Notes under the pieces: generated by a model
What the model was told of the DNA's origin: nothing
Databases searched by the model: none
Seen by the model: only the letters and a program-made list of their open reading frames with translations
Translations under genes and position numbers: made by a program
Part shown: piece after piece, positions 1-9,882 of the stretch
How the letters are laid out: the number at the start of each line of letters is the position of its first letter
Numbering within the stretch: position 1 is the stretch's first letter
Assembly: GCF_000740675.1 (NCBI RefSeq)
Contig: NZ_JPXI01000025.1
Span: 1 to 64,000 of the forward strand
DNA: 64,000 nucleotides
Source: Massilia sp. BSC265
GTDB lineage: Bacteria > Pseudomonadota > Gammaproteobacteria > Burkholderiales > Burkholderiaceae_D
Direction: 5' to 3'

Positions 1-573
<573 letters not shown>

Positions 574-585
574 GACCTGCAAGGA

Positions 586-618
586 CCGCCGCGTGGCAGT
601 TGCCGCGCGGCGGTTTTT
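586..618 (+). terminator. Rho-independent terminator/attenuator after the Gly-rich gene
   Basis: CCGCCGCG at 586-593 pairs with CGCGGCGG at 606-613 around a 12-nt loop and is followed by five T at 614-618. It sits inside the same-strand cluster, 22 bp before the next ATG, so it would make the Gly-rich product more abundant than the downstream secretion genes. Confidence 0.75.
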
Positions 619-639
619 CCGACTTAAGGGGAAAATGCT

Positions 640-1029
640 ATGAAACCTGTGAACCGATTCGTGCTGGCGGCGCTTGTCGCGCTCCCGCTGGCGGTCCAGG
701 CCGCCGAACCGGAAAAGCTGCCGATCAAGCTCGACTTCCTGTCCGAGGTGAACGTGGCGGCTGCCACACGCAGCGAAGCCGGCGCCTGGAGCGAAGCCGT
801 TACAAGCGAACGCCTGGGACGCACCTCCGGCAAGGACGACACCGTGCACACCGAAGCGGTGCTGGGCGGTACGGTGGGCAACAACACCGCGATCAACACG
901 GTCAGCGGCAACAACATCATCGACAGCGGTTCGTTCGCGAACGCGCAAGGCCTGCCGATGGTGATCCAGAACAGCGGTTCGAACGTGCTGATCCAGAGCG
1001 CCACCGTCATCAACCTGCGCTTGCAATAG
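640..1029 (+). CDS. Small secreted protein, amyloid-locus partner
   Basis: 129 residues. The start is supported by AAGGGGAA at 626-633, 6 nt before the ATG. A Sec signal peptide is visible at residues 1-22 (hydrophobic core VLAALVALPLAVQA, then AEP). The mature part is Asn/Ser/Thr rich, and its C-terminus, around VIQNSGSNVLIQSATVINL, shares the I-x-QN-x-G-x3-LIQ pattern with the end of the preceding Gly-rich protein. It lies 67 bp after that gene and 13 bp before the C39 peptidase gene. By analogy with Fap or curli loci it could be a minor subunit or nucleator. That role is inference; the signal peptide and the shared motif are visible in the sequence. Confidence 0.7.
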   Translation: MKPVNRFVLAALVALPLAVQAAEPEKLPIKLDFLSEVNVAAATRSEAGAWSEAVTSERLGRTSGKDDTVHTEAVLGGTVGNNTAINTVSGNNIIDSGSFANAQGLPMVIQNSGSNVLIQSATVINLRLQ

Positions 1030-1042
1030 GCATGAAATTATT

Positions 1043-1732
1043 ATGAAAATGGTCGTCGCCATCTCTGCCGCCGTGGGCGGCATGTTGCTGGCACCCGGGT
1101 GCCCGGCATCGAGCATCGAGCTGGCCGTCGGGCAGCGCGCCACGGTGCCGGTCACCTCCCTCAAGGACATCAAGTTTCGCAAGACCACCCGCCAGCAGTT
1201 CGACTTCAGCTGCGGCTCGGCCGCCCTGGCCACGCTGCTGACCTACCACTACGACACCCCGGTGAGCGAGAAGGAAGTCTTCGAGAAGATGTTCCTGACC
1301 GGCGACCAGGCCAAGATCCGCCAGCAGGGCTTTTCCATGCTCGACATGAAGCGCTACCTGGCCACCCGCGGCTTTGTCGGCGACGGGTTCCAGCAGCCGC
1401 TCGACAAGCTGCTCGAGGCCAAGCTGCCGGCGATCGTCCTGATCAGCGACCGCGGCTACAACCACTTCGTGGTGATCAAGGGCGCCGAGGATGGCCGCAT
1501 CCTGCTGGGCGACCCGTCCAGCGGAGCCCGCTCGGTGACGCGCGAACGCTTCATGGAACTGTGGGCCAACAGGCTGCTGTTCGTCGTGCACAGGTACCCG
1601 AGCACGATCGCCAAGGCAGATTTCAACGGCGCCGACGACTGGCGCAGCGCCCCGCGTGCGCCGCTCGGCACCGGCATCAACCAGGAACAGTACAGCCAGA
1701 GCCTGCCGAAGTTCGGCCCCGGCGATTTTTGA
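1043..1732 (+). CDS. Periplasmic C39-family cysteine peptidase (FapD-like)
   Basis: 229 residues with an N-terminal hydrophobic export signal (residues 1-23, containing LLAPGC, which is not a canonical lipobox). A papain-like C39 core follows: Gln51 six residues before Cys57 in QQFDFSCGSAA, His141 in GYNHFVVIKG and Asp157 in LLGDPSSGA. C39 peptidases normally cut after double-glycine leaders and are usually fused to ABC exporters. Here the domain stands alone, with no transporter part, as in FapD of the Pseudomonas Fap amyloid system. It lies between two small secreted proteins, and the next one carries an NRGG-F site. The ribosome site is weak (AGG at 1028-1030). The peptidase fold is well supported; the substrate is inferred. 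Confidence 0.85.
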   Translation: MKMVVAISAAVGGMLLAPGCPASSIELAVGQRATVPVTSLKDIKFRKTTRQQFDFSCGSAALATLLTYHYDTPVSEKEVFEKMFLTGDQAKIRQQGFSMLDMKRYLATRGFVGDGFQQPLDKLLEAKLPAIVLISDRGYNHFVVIKGAEDGRILLGDPSSGARSVTRERFMELWANRLLFVVHRYPSTIAKADFNGADDWRSAPRAPLGTGINQEQYSQSLPKFGPGDF

Positions 1733-1742
1733 AAGGAATGCC

Positions 1743-2261
1743 ATGGACTGGCTCACACACCCATGCCGCGCCCTCGTTGCCGCGCTGCTGGCCGGAGCCT
1801 GCGGTGCAGCGCTCGCCCAAGGGAAGGTGGCGACCATTGCTGCAGAAGAATGGGCGCCGGTCGATGAACAGACGCTCGACGCCAACCGCGGCGGCTTCGA
1901 GACGCCGGGCGGCCTCAACATCTCGCTCGGGATCGAGCGGGTGGTGTCCGTCAACGGCGAGATCCTGTCGCGCACCAACGTCGCCATTCCCGACGTGGCT
2001 TCGATGAATGCCGAGCAGCTGATGCAGGCGCGCGACGCCCTCGGCACGGCCCGCCTGATCCAGATCGGCGGCAACAACTTCGCGCCCAACGATCTCGCCC
2101 TGGGCAGCGGCGCCACCCTGGTCCAGAACAGCCTGGACCACCAGGCGATCATGGCCCAGACCACCATTACGTCGACGGTCAACAGCATGGCGCTCATCAA
2201 AGACCTCAATTTTCACTCAACAATTCGTGATGCAATCGTGCGCTCGGCAGGAAGCCTGTAG
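1743..2261 (+). CDS. Secreted protein with RGGF motif, amyloid-locus component
   Basis: 172 residues. I chose the ATG at 1743 because GAAAGGA lies just before it (1731-1737) and the product then begins with a Sec signal peptide ending ALA-QG near residue 26. The reading frame is open further upstream, but that part overlaps the peptidase gene. The mature N-terminus contains DEQTLDANRGGFETPGG (GG at 50-51), which looks like a double-glycine processing site. The remainder is rich in short hydrophobic/Asn strands (LIQIGGNNF, TLVQNSLDHQAI), like the other two small proteins of the locus. It is 10 bp after the C39 gene. A role as amyloid component or peptidase substrate is inference; I do not recognise the family. 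Confidence 0.7.
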   Translation: MDWLTHPCRALVAALLAGACGAALAQGKVATIAAEEWAPVDEQTLDANRGGFETPGGLNISLGIERVVSVNGEILSRTNVAIPDVASMNAEQLMQARDALGTARLIQIGGNNFAPNDLALGSGATLVQNSLDHQAIMAQTTITSTVNSMALIKDLNFHSTIRDAIVRSAGSL

Positions 2262-2297
2262 CATTGCAATATTATTAATTTGCCGATGGAGAAACGC

Positions 2298-3788
2298 ATG
2301 CCCACTCACGTCGCGCGCCTAGGCGCCGCGAGCCTGGCGGCGATGCTGCTGTCCCCTGTGGCCCAGGCCCAGGGAAGCCCAAGCGCCGAACCCGACAAGG
2401 CAGCCGAACTGGCCACGCTGAAGGCCGAGCTGGCCGCCCAGCGCCAACTGGTCGACCGTCTGATGCGCGAACTGCAGGCGCAGCGCGCCAAGATCGAACG
2501 CATCGAGGAAACGCGCGACGACGCGCGGCCGGTGCTGGCCGAGAACCTGGCACTGCCTCCGCGTGTCGACGACCTGCTGCTGTCCGAACAGCGCGGCACC
2601 GGCGGCCAGAACGGCGGTGGACAAAGCAACGCCGCCCAGAACACCCAGCAGGCCCCGGTACAGAACAGCGCGCCACGGACCGCGCAGAACAACAACGCGC
2701 CGAACAACGGCCGGCCGCCTTCGACCCCAGGGCCGATTATCCCTGGCCCTGCGCCGGCCCAGCCGGCTGCCCGGCCGCCGGCCCAGGCGAACACGGCCAG
2801 CCGTATCCAGAACAACCAGAAGGACGAGCGCCCGCCCGAAGTGGCGCCGCTGTTCGAGGCCCCGGGCGTGCTGACGCCGCGCGGCAAGTACATCCTCGAG
2901 CCCGCCCTGCAGTTCGGCTACTCGTCGAGCAACCGGGTGGCCCTGGTCGGCTATACAGTGATCCCGGCTTTGCTGATCGGCCTGGTCGACGTGCGCGAGG
3001 TCAAGCGCAACACCTTCACCGGCTCGCTCACCGGCCGCACCGGCCTGAACAACCGGATGGAAGTCGAGGTCAAGGTGCCCTACGTGTACCGCTCGGATTC
3101 CACCGTCAGCCGCGAGATCTTCACCGGCACCGCGGTCGAGCGCGTATTCGACACCAGCGGCAAGGACCTGGGCGACGTCGAAATCGCCGGCCGCTACCAG
3201 CTGAACAACGGCGGCCCGGACAAGGCCTACTGGATCGGCGGCATGCGCTACAAGTCGACCACCGGCAAGGACTCGTTCGAAGTCGTCACCGACTGCCAGA
3301 CCCGCTGCATCGGCGAGAACGTGACCGGCACCGGCCTGCCGCTGTCGCTGCCGACCGGCTCCGGCTTCCATTCGCTGCAGGGAAGCCTGACCTGGCTGTT
3401 CCCGTCCGACCCGGCGGTCTTCTTCGGCAACCTGAGCTACCTGCACAACTTCAAGCGCAGCAACGTGCAACGCCTGGTGCGCAACGGTATCCGCGAACCG
3501 CTGGGCGAGCTGGAACCGGGCGCGATCATCGGTTTCAATTTCGGCATGGGCCTGGCGCTGAACGACAAGGCTTCGCTCAGCCTCGGCTACGACCACAGCA
3601 CGGTGGCGCGCATGAAGCAGAACGGCAGGACGGTGCCGGGTTCGGTACGGACCCAGCTCGGCACCCTGCTGCTCGGCTATTCCTACCGCTTCAACGAGAA
3701 GCGCTCGCTGTCGGTGGCGGTGGGCGCCGGCGTGACGCGCGATACGCCGGACGTGTCGCTGACGATACGGATGCCGCTCAGTTTCTGA
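2298..3788 (+). CDS. Outer-membrane protein with coiled coil and beta barrel (FapF-like)
   Basis: 496 residues from the ATG at 2298, chosen over an in-frame TTG at 2280 and ATG at 2286 because GGAG at 2288-2291 sits 6 nt before it. Order of parts: signal peptide to VAQAQG (about residue 26); a coiled coil, about 35-75 (LATLKAELAAQRQLVDRL); a long Asn/Gln/Pro linker, about 95-185; then about 300 residues of alternating beta-strand pattern ending in Phe, as in outer-membrane barrels. FapF, the trimeric amyloid exporter of Pseudomonas, has the same order of coiled coil then barrel. It is the last gene of the cluster. Architecture is visible; export of the upstream proteins is inference. Confidence 0.75.
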   Translation: MPTHVARLGAASLAAMLLSPVAQAQGSPSAEPDKAAELATLKAELAAQRQLVDRLMRELQAQRAKIERIEETRDDARPVLAENLALPPRVDDLLLSEQRGTGGQNGGGQSNAAQNTQQAPVQNSAPRTAQNNNAPNNGRPPSTPGPIIPGPAPAQPAARPPAQANTASRIQNNQKDERPPEVAPLFEAPGVLTPRGKYILEPALQFGYSSSNRVALVGYTVIPALLIGLVDVREVKRNTFTGSLTGRTGLNNRMEVEVKVPYVYRSDSTVSREIFTGTAVERVFDTSGKDLGDVEIAGRYQLNNGGPDKAYWIGGMRYKSTTGKDSFEVVTDCQTRCIGENVTGTGLPLSLPTGSGFHSLQGSLTWLFPSDPAVFFGNLSYLHNFKRSNVQRLVRNGIREPLGELEPGAIIGFNFGMGLALNDKASLSLGYDHSTVARMKQNGRTVPGSVRTQLGTLLLGYSYRFNEKRSLSVAVGAGVTRDTPDVSLTIRMPLSF

Positions 3789-3819
3789 TAGGTTTCTGCT
3801 AGGTTTTTGTTAGCTATTG

Positions 3820-3843
3820 GGCCGCCGCCGGAGACCGGCGGCC
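3820..3843 (+). terminator. Hairpin after the amyloid-like locus
   Basis: GGCCGCCG at 3820-3827 pairs with CGGCGGCC at 3836-3843 around an 8-nt loop, 32 bp after the barrel gene. No T run follows, so it may be a 3' end stabiliser or a weak terminator. Confidence 0.45.
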
Positions 3844-3879
3844 ACAATGTAAGAAGGTGACAGCGCACGATTGAAAAAG

Positions 3880-3911
3880 TTGCTTCACTTTTAAAAATTT
3901 GTCTCTATAAT
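3880..3911 (+). promoter_or_regulatory. Promoter of the cold-shock gene
   Basis: A perfect TATAAT -10 box lies at 3906-3911. Candidate -35 boxes are TTCACT at 3884-3889 (16-bp spacer) or TTGCTT at 3880-3885 (20-bp spacer). The surrounding DNA is AT-rich, unlike the rest of the window. The ATG is about 90 bp further on, leaving a long leader as is usual for CspA-type cold-shock mRNAs. Confidence 0.6.
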
Positions 3912-4002
3912 CATTTTTGCAATGTTGAGCACGCCGCTGGATCCAAGACCTCCTGACGTCCGACAAAGCAATAACATAGATAACTTCATTGAGGGAATTA
4001 CC

Positions 4003-4209
4003 ATGGCGACTGGCACTGTAAAGTGGTTTAACGATGCAAAAGGTTTCGGCTTCATCACCCCGGACGGCGGTGGCGAAGACATCTTTGCACACTTTTCGGC
4101 TATCAACACCCAAGGCTTCAAGTCGCTGGCGGAAAACCAGCGTGTGACGTTCGACATCACTGCCGGCCCGAAGGGCAAGCAGGCTGCGAACATCCAGCCG
4201 CAGGCGTAA
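4003..4209 (+). CDS. Cold-shock protein (CspA family)
   Basis: 68 residues, the usual size for the family. It contains RNP1-type KGFGFITP and RNP2-type DIFAHF motifs in a single OB-fold cold-shock domain, with N-terminus TGTVKWFN. I chose the ATG at 4003 because GAGGGA lies 6 nt upstream (3991-3996) and all homologues start at this point; an in-frame ATG at 3922 lies in the leader. The family binds single-stranded RNA/DNA and melts RNA structure. The gene has its own promoter, long leader and strong terminator, so it is a single-gene unit. Which paralogue it is cannot be said from one copy. Confidence 0.95.
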   Translation: MATGTVKWFNDAKGFGFITPDGGGEDIFAHFSAINTQGFKSLAENQRVTFDITAGPKGKQAANIQPQA

Positions 4210-4248
4210 TTCGCCGCTGCCCCGGTCTTCGTCCGGGGGCGCAGGCGA

Positions 4249-4287
4249 AAAACAAAAGAGCACGTCATCGACGTGCTCTTTTGTTTT
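4249..4287 (+). terminator. Strong terminator after the cold-shock gene
   Basis: A 17-bp perfect stem (4249-4265 with 4271-4287) closes on a 5-nt loop. The outer part is A-rich on the left and TTTTGTTTT on the right, so it should work in both directions, ending the csp transcript and possibly shielding it from the minus-strand operon on the right. Confidence 0.9.
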
Positions 4288-4301
4288 CGCGGGTGGGATT
4301 T

Positions 4302-4410
4302 GTAGGGTGGGCGGCTTTGCCGCCCACGCGGTCAACTAACGCTAGATCTGCCCGTGCGGCTGTTCACCCACTACCTATCACCGCGTGGGCAGGAAACCTG
4401 CCCACCCTAC
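4302..4410. repeat. Intergenic palindromic element, copy 1
   Basis: Starts GTAGGGTGGGC and ends GCCCACCCTAC, an 11-bp perfect terminal inverted repeat. Each end also folds alone (GGGCGG/CCGCCC at left, GGGCAGG/CCTGCCC at right). The middle contains GGTCAACTAACGC, nearly the same as in copy 3. It lies between the csp terminator and the 3' end of the DUF971 gene. Confidence 0.85.
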
Positions 4411-4411
4411 C

Positions 4412-4828
4412 TCAATGGTGGTGCCCGCAGCCCGATTTTGGCGCTGCCCCCGGCAGCTCCGTCCCCGGCTCGCGGCCGCTGTCGCCTTCGAAGCCTGCCG
4501 CATGCAGGCGGTCGAGGTATTGCTGCCACAGCGTGGCCTGCTCGCTGCCCAGCTTGTAGAGGTAGTCCCAGGTGAAGATGCCGCTGCCGTGGCCGTCGTC
4601 GAACAGCGGCTTGATCGCGTAGTTCCCGACCGGCTCCACGCCGGTGATGCCGACCTCGCGCTTGCCGAGTTGCAAGACTTCCTGGCCCGGGCCGTGGCCC
4701 TTCACCTCGGCCGAAGGCGAGTACACGCGCATCAGCTCGAAAGGAATGGAAAAGCTGCTGCCGTCGTCGAAGGCGATTTCCAGCACGCGCGATTTCTGGC
4801 GCACGGCAATGTCAGTAGGGTTGGGCAT
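4412..4828 (-). CDS. DUF971 (gamma-butyrobetaine hydroxylase-like N-terminal) domain protein
   Basis: 138 residues from the ATG at 4828, which is preceded by a GGAGGA ribosome site; a longer open frame upstream overlaps the HIT gene and is not favoured. The conserved block LFDDGHGSGIFTWDYLYKLG (about 75-94) identifies the DUF971 domain, a small fold also found at the N-terminus of gamma-butyrobetaine hydroxylases, where it binds zinc. The C-terminal tail ends CGHHH, which might bind a metal. Members are often encoded near ubiquinone or iron-sulfur genes, but the function of stand-alone copies is not settled. It is the last gene of a three-gene operon with the HIT protein and the dehydrogenase. 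Confidence 0.85.
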   Translation of the reverse strand: MPNPTDIAVRQKSRVLEIAFDDGSSFSIPFELMRVYSPSAEVKGHGPGQEVLQLGKREVGITGVEPVGNYAIKPLFDDGHGSGIFTWDYLYKLGSEQATLWQQYLDRLHAAGFEGDSGREPGTELPGAAPKSGCGHHH

Positions 4829-4842
4829 GGAATCTCCTCCTC

Positions 4843-5280
4843 TTATTCGTTGAAGCGTTTTGCGATCGCGGCGGCGAGGTCGGGCAGCAGCGCGCGGCGC
4901 GCGGCCAGGACGGATTCCTCGGTCTGGCGCGCGGCCTGGGCCCACACCGGCGCCGGGAAGTGCGCATCGTCCGCATAGCGCGGAATGATATGCCAGTGCA
5001 GGTGCGGCACCACGTTGCCGAGGCTGGCCACATTGACCTTCAGCGGCTGCATGACCTCGCGCACCGCTTCCTCGACCCGGAACACGGCGTCGTTGAGCAG
5101 CAGGCGGTCTTCCTGCGCCAGGTCGCTCATCTCGCGCACGTGGGCGCGGAGAATCACGCGGCAGAAGCCGGGATAGGCTGCGTCATCGACCAGGATGACC
5201 GAGAATTTTTCATTCTGCCAGACGACGGGGACCGCGAGATCGCACAGTTCGCAACCTGGCTGGCGCTGCACTTCCTTCAT
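4843..5280 (-). CDS. HIT-family nucleotide-binding protein
   Basis: 145 residues. The histidine triad is seen as H93-L-H95-W-H97 in [12 protein letters not shown], and the N-terminal CELC pair (Cys10, Cys13) is common in this subgroup. HIT proteins hydrolyse or transfer nucleotides from substrates such as adenosine phosphoramidates or dinucleoside polyphosphates; the natural substrate here is unknown. The ATG overlaps the TGA of the upstream dehydrogenase gene (ATGA at 5277-5280), so translation is probably coupled, and the DUF971 gene follows 14 bp later. Confidence 0.92.
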   Translation of the reverse strand: MKEVQRQPGCELCDLAVPVVWQNEKFSVILVDDAAYPGFCRVILRAHVREMSDLAQEDRLLLNDAVFRVEEAVREVMQPLKVNVASLGNVVPHLHWHIIPRYADDAHFPAPVWAQAARQTEESVLAARRALLPDLAAAIAKRFNE

Positions 5281-8200
5281 ACCAGCACCCTTTCGATGCC
5301 GCCGTTGTTGGCGCGGGCCACGTAGTCGGGCATCCAGTTCTCGCCCAGCAGGTGGCGCGCCATCTCGACCACGATGTAGTCGGCGGTGGTGCCGGAATCA
5401 TGGTTGTAGCGCGACAGGCCCTGCAGGCAGGACGGGCAGCTGGTGAGGATCTTGACGTCGCCCTTGAAGCCGTCGTCGCGCAGTTTATCGGCGCCCTTCT
5501 CCATCTCGCCCTGCTTGCGCGAGCGGACCTGGGTCGCGATGTCCGGACGGCTGATGGCAAACGTCCCCGACTCGCCGCAGCAACGGTCGTTCTTTTCGAT
5601 CTTCACGTTGTCGACGGTCGAGACCAGCGCGTTCACGGTCTTGAGCGAATCCTGCATCTTCATCGGCGTGTGGCAGGGGTCGTGGTACATGTAGCGGGTA
5701 CCGGTGACGCCTTCCAGCTTCACCCCCTTCTCCATCAGGTATTCGTGGATGTCGATGAGGCGGCAGCCCGGGAAGATCTTGTCGAACTCGTAGTTCGCCA
5801 GCGAGTCGTAGCAGGTGCCGCACGACACCACGACCGTCTTGATGTCCAGGTAGTTCAGCGTGTTGGCCATGCGGTGGAACAGCACGCGGTTGTCCGTCAC
5901 CATCTTGTCGGCCTTGTCGTACTGGCCGGCGCCGCGCTGGGGGTAGCCGCAGCACAGGTAGCCCGGCGGCAGCACGGTCTGCACACCCACTTCCCACAGC
6001 ATGGCCTGGGTGGCCAGGCCCACCTGCGAGAACAGGCGCTCCGAGCCGCAGCCCGGGAAGTAGAACACCGCCTCGGTGTCGGCGTTGGTCGCCTTCGGAT
6101 TGCGGATGATCGGGATGACCTTGTCGTCCTCGATGTCCAGCAGCGCGCGCGCCGTCTTCTTCGGCAGGTTACCCGGCATCTTCTTGTTGATGAAGTGGAT
6201 CACCTGCTCGCGCACCGGCGCCTTGCCGGTGGTCGGGGGCGGCGCTTCGACCTGCGGCTTGGCGAGGCCACGCAGCAGCTGGTTGCCCATGCGCTGGGCC
6301 TTGTAGCCGAGGTCCACCATGGCCTTGCGGGTCAGGTTGATGGTGGTCGGGTCGGTCGCGTTCAGGAAGAACATGGCGGCGCGGTTGGCCGGCTTGAAGC
6401 TGCGCTTGTCCATCTTGCGCAGCAGGTTACGCATGTTCATCGAGACGTCGCCGAAGTCGATGTTGACCGGGCATGGCGTCACGCACTTGTGGCACACGGT
6501 GCAGTGGTCGGACACGTCCTCGAATTCTTCCCAGTGGCGGATCGAGACGCCGCGGCGGGTCTGCTCTTCGTAGAGGAAGGCTTCGATCAGCGCCGAGGTG
6601 GCGAGGATCTTGTCGCGCGGCGAATACAGCAGGTTCGACTGCGGCACGTGGGTGGTGCAGACCGGCTTGCACTTGCCGCAGCGCAGGCAGTCCTTGATGC
6701 TGTTGGCGATCTCGCCGATGTCGCTCTGCTGCATGATGAGCGATTCGTGGCCCATCAGGCCGAACGACGGCGTGTAGGCGTTGCGCAGGTCGGCCGACAC
6801 CGCCGTCGTGTTCAGCAGCTTGCCCTTGTTGAAGCGGCCTTCCGGATCGACGCGTTCCTTGTAGTCGCGGAATTCGCGGATCTCGTCGTCGGTGAGGAAC
6901 TCGAGCTTGGTGATGCCGATGCCGTGCTCGCCCGAGATCACGCCGTCCAGCGAACGGGCCAGTCGCATGATGCGCTCGACCGCGGCATGCGCATCCTGCA
7001 GCATCGCATAGTCGTCCGAATTCACCGGCAGGTTGGTATGGACGTTGCCGTCGCCGGCGTGCATGTGCAGGGCCACGAACACGCGCGAGCGCAGCACGCG
7101 CTTGTGGATGGCCGTGCATTCGTCGAGGATGCATTTGTAGGCGGCGCCGTTGAAGATCTGGCGCAGTTGCGCGCGCAGCTCCTGCTTCCAGGAGACGCGG
7201 ATGGTGTGGTCCTGCACCACGTCGAACAAGGTGGCATCCGGCTGGGTGCCGATGCGGCCGTCCAGCGTGGCCGACAGGTGGTCGAGGCCCAGCTCGTCCA
7301 GCTTGCCTTTCACATCGCGCAGGGGCTGGTCGAGGTTGGCGAGGATGAAGCCCCAGCGTGCCTGGACCAGCTCCACCAGCGCCACCGCCTGCTGCGGGCG
7401 ATCGCCCAGGATCTCGTTGCGGTCGACGGTGTCGCCGGTGGCGTCGTCGCTCTTCTCGATCGGCAGGTGCTCGTTGGCGAGGTACCCGTGCAGCTGGTCT
7501 GCAAGCTGCAGCTTGTTCTTGATCGACAGCTCGACGTTGATGCGCTCGATGCCGTCGGTGTACTCGCCCATGCGGTTCAGCGGGATCACCACGTCTTCGT
7601 TGATCTTGAAGGCGTTGGTGTGGCGCGCGATCGCGGCGGTGCGGGCGCGGTCGAGCCAGAATTTCTTGCGCGCTTCCGGGCTCACGGCAACGAAGCCTTC
7701 GCCGACGCGGGTATTCGCCAGGCGCACCACTTCCGAGGCCGCGATGGCGACTGCGTTCTCGTCGTCGCCGACGATGTCGCCGAACAGCGCCATCTTGGGC
7801 AGCACGCCGCGCTTGGATTTGGTCGCATAGCCGACCGCGCGCAGGTAGCGCTCGTCCAGGTGCTCCAGGCCGGCCAGGCGGATGGTCGAGAAGGCCGGGT
7901 CGCCGTTCTTCGGCAGGCCGTCGAGGTAATCCTTGATCTCGACGATCGACGGAATCGCGTCGCGCGCCTGGCCGAAGAATTCCAGCGCCACGGTGCGGGT
8001 GAACTTCGGCATCTTGTGCAGGATCCAGCGCGCCGAGGTGATCAACCCGTCGGTGCCCTCCTTCTGGATGCCCGGCAGGCCGGCCAGGAATTTATCCGTG
8101 ACGTCCTTGCCCAGGCCTTCCTTGCGGAAGCGGCGGCCTTCGATGACCAGCGTCTCGGTGCGGAAGGGCGCACCCTTCGCGGCGCCACGCGGGGTCGGGT

Positions 8201-9326
8201 GCGTCCATTCGAGCTTGAAGGTGGCGACCGGGGCGTCGTGGATCTTCGACAGGTTGTGGTCCATGCGCGTGACTTCGAGCCAGTCGCCGTTCGGGTCGAC
8301 CATGCGCCAGGAAGCCAGGTTGTCGAGCGCGGTGCCCCACAGGACCGCCTTCTTGCCGCCCGCGTTCATGGCGATGTTCCCGCCGATGCAGGAGGCGTGG
8401 GCCGAGGTCGGGTCGACCGCGAACACGAAGCCCGCTTTCTCCGCCGCCTGCGACACGCGCTGGGTGACCACGCCGGCGTAGGTGTGGATGGTCGCGTACT
8501 CACGGTCCACGCCCGGCAGGCGGGTCATCTCGACTTCACCAAGGCCGATCAGCTTCTCGGTGTTGATCACGGCCGACATCGGCGTGAGCGGAATCGCACC
8601 GCCGGTGTAGCCGGTGCCGCCGCCGCGCGGGATGATGGTCAGGCCCAGTTCGATGCAGCCCTTGACCAGGCCGGCCATCTCCTCTTCGCTGTCGGGCAGC
8701 AGGACCAGGAAGGGGTATTCGACGCGCCAGTCGGTGGCGTCGGTGACGTGCGAAGTCCGGTGCATGCCGTCGAAGCGGATGTTGCGCTTGTCGGTGTAGG
8801 CACCGAGCACCTGCTTCGCGCGCTTGCGCAGGTCGTAGGTCTCGCGGAACTCGCGCGCGAAATCGTCGACCGCCTTGCGCGCGGCCCCCAGGAGCTGCTC
8901 GACGGCGCTGCTGCGCGATGCCGCAGCTTGCGCATCGCCCTCGAGCGCGTCGACGCTCAGGCGGCGCTTGTCGACTTCGCCCAGGCGGTGGTGCAAGGCG
9001 TCGATCAGCTTCTGGCGGCGCTTCGGGTTGTCCAGCAGGTCGTCCTGCAGGTAGGGATTGCGGCGCACCACCCAGATATCGCCCAGCACTTCGTACAGCA
9101 TGCGCGCCGAGCGGCCGGTCTGGCGTGCTCCACGCAGTTCGTCGAGCAGGCGCCACGAGGACTCGCCCAGCAGGCGGATCACGATCTCCCGGTCGGAGAA
9201 CGAGGTGTAGTTGTAGGGGATCTCGCGTAGGCGTGCAGGAGCATTGTCGGCGAGCAGGGTATGGATGTGTGCGGGCGCGTTCATGAGATGCAGGGCGTCA
9301 GTCGGACGGGTCCGAAGGACGTTCAT
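5277..9326 (-). CDS. FAD-linked oxidoreductase with iron-sulfur domains (D-lactate/D-2-hydroxyacid dehydrogenase type, DUF3683)
   Basis: 1349 residues, a large multi-domain enzyme. Residues about 1-180 form the DUF3683-type N-terminal region. A PCMH-type FAD domain follows (GGGTGYTGG at 235-243), then the FAD-oxidase C-terminal domain ([10 protein letters not shown] about 754-763; SGEHGIG about 798-804). Two 4Fe-4S clusters use C880/C883/C886/C890 and C942/C945/C948/C952, and two CCG repeats (CC at 1125 and 1249) are like those of GlpC/LldE subunits. Relatives (GlcD-GlcF fusions, YdiJ) oxidise D-2-hydroxyacids and pass electrons to the quinone pool; the exact substrate cannot be told. An alternative start at 9284 is possible because neither start has a clear ribosome site. 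Confidence 0.9.
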   Translation of the reverse strand: MNVLRTRPTDALHLMNAPAHIHTLLADNAPARLREIPYNYTSFSDREIVIRLLGESSWRLLDELRGARQTGRSARMLYEVLGDIWVVRRNPYLQDDLLDNPKRRQKLIDALHHRLGEVDKRRLSVDALEGDAQAAASRSSAVEQLLGAARKAVDDFAREFRETYDLRKRAKQVLGAYTDKRNIRFDGMHRTSHVTDATDWRVEYPFLVLLPDSEEEMAGLVKGCIELGLTIIPRGGGTGYTGGAIPLTPMSAVINTEKLIGLGEVEMTRLPGVDREYATIHTYAGVVTQRVSQAAEKAGFVFAVDPTSAHASCIGGNIAMNAGGKKAVLWGTALDNLASWRMVDPNGDWLEVTRMDHNLSKIHDAPVATFKLEWTHPTPRGAAKGAPFRTETLVIEGRRFRKEGLGKDVTDKFLAGLPGIQKEGTDGLITSARWILHKMPKFTRTVALEFFGQARDAIPSIVEIKDYLDGLPKNGDPAFSTIRLAGLEHLDERYLRAVGYATKSKRGVLPKMALFGDIVGDDENAVAIAASEVVRLANTRVGEGFVAVSPEARKKFWLDRARTAAIARHTNAFKINEDVVIPLNRMGEYTDGIERINVELSIKNKLQLADQLHGYLANEHLPIEKSDDATGDTVDRNEILGDRPQQAVALVELVQARWGFILANLDQPLRDVKGKLDELGLDHLSATLDGRIGTQPDATLFDVVQDHTIRVSWKQELRAQLRQIFNGAAYKCILDECTAIHKRVLRSRVFVALHMHAGDGNVHTNLPVNSDDYAMLQDAHAAVERIMRLARSLDGVISGEHGIGITKLEFLTDDEIREFRDYKERVDPEGRFNKGKLLNTTAVSADLRNAYTPSFGLMGHESLIMQQSDIGEIANSIKDCLRCGKCKPVCTTHVPQSNLLYSPRDKILATSALIEAFLYEEQTRRGVSIRHWEEFEDVSDHCTVCHKCVTPCPVNIDFGDVSMNMRNLLRKMDKRSFKPANRAAMFFLNATDPTTINLTRKAMVDLGYKAQRMGNQLLRGLAKPQVEAPPPTTGKAPVREQVIHFINKKMPGNLPKKTARALLDIEDDKVIPIIRNPKATNADTEAVFYFPGCGSERLFSQVGLATQAMLWEVGVQTVLPPGYLCCGYPQRGAGQYDKADKMVTDNRVLFHRMANTLNYLDIKTVVVSCGTCYDSLANYEFDKIFPGCRLIDIHEYLMEKGVKLEGVTGTRYMYHDPCHTPMKMQDSLKTVNALVSTVDNVKIEKNDRCCGESGTFAISRPDIATQVRSRKQGEMEKGADKLRDDGFKGDVKILTSCPSCLQGLSRYNHDSGTTADYIVVEMARHLLGENWMPDYVARANNGGIERVLV

Positions 9327-9515
9327 TCTAGCTTATTGCGCTGCACCACGCTGGACGAGGGCTAGAATTAAAGGAAAGGGAACGCAAGAAAATGCCAATA
9401 GGTGGCAAAAGATGCAAATTACGTTTGCAAAAAGCTGCCTACGTGCATCATTCGTTTGCATCCCGGGCAAGAAAGGCATATTGCATAAGGATGCAATATG
9501 CCGGCGGGATGCCGG

Positions 9516-9836
9516 TCAGCGTTGCTGTGCCGGTGCCTGTCCGATCAAGCGATCGAGCCGCGCGCTGGCCTGCGGCGTCATCTGGACCGAGCGCAGGCAA
9601 TCGACGACTTCCGCGCGCACCGGCTGGCGGGTGGTGAGATTGCAGGTATGCGCGAGCTCGACAAGGAAGGCGCGATCCGCTTCGGGCATGGTGGCGAGGC
9701 CCGGCCAGACGATACCGAGTTGCTGGTTCGTGTTTTCCGTATGCGAGCTCAGCATATAGCGGGCACCGATGAAACCGAACAGCGCCAGGGCGGCAAGGAC
9801 GAGGAACAGGGAAAGAAGGCTGGGTGGCTTGTTCAT
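9516..9836 (-). CDS. Small single-pass membrane protein, unknown function
   Basis: 106 residues. One N-terminal membrane segment (about residues 8-25, LLSLFLVLAALALFGFIGA) is followed by a soluble part containing two Cys residues (in HTCNLTT and VDCLRS) that could form a disulfide if periplasmic. The start and signal-anchor pattern look normal and codon use matches the neighbours. I do not recognise a family. It stands alone between the dehydrogenase promoter region and the transglutaminase-like gene. Confidence 0.6.
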   Translation of the reverse strand: MNKPPSLLSLFLVLAALALFGFIGARYMLSSHTENTNQQLGIVWPGLATMPEADRAFLVELAHTCNLTTRQPVRAEVVDCLRSVQMTPQASARLDRLIGQAPAQQR

Positions 9837-9882
9837 AGCCTCGCATCATACTCGACCCACCGGAAAACGAAGCGCCGGAAGC

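Noticed and set aside
1010..2209. Long minus-strand frame over the C39 peptidase and its neighbour
   Set aside because: The plus strand has clear signal peptides, catalytic residues and ribosome sites; the minus frame has no recognisable domain.
5352..9230. A 1292-codon plus-strand open frame
   Set aside because: It lies opposite the FAD/iron-sulfur dehydrogenase gene, is Val/Arg/Gln/Leu-rich without domains and is a high-GC shadow.
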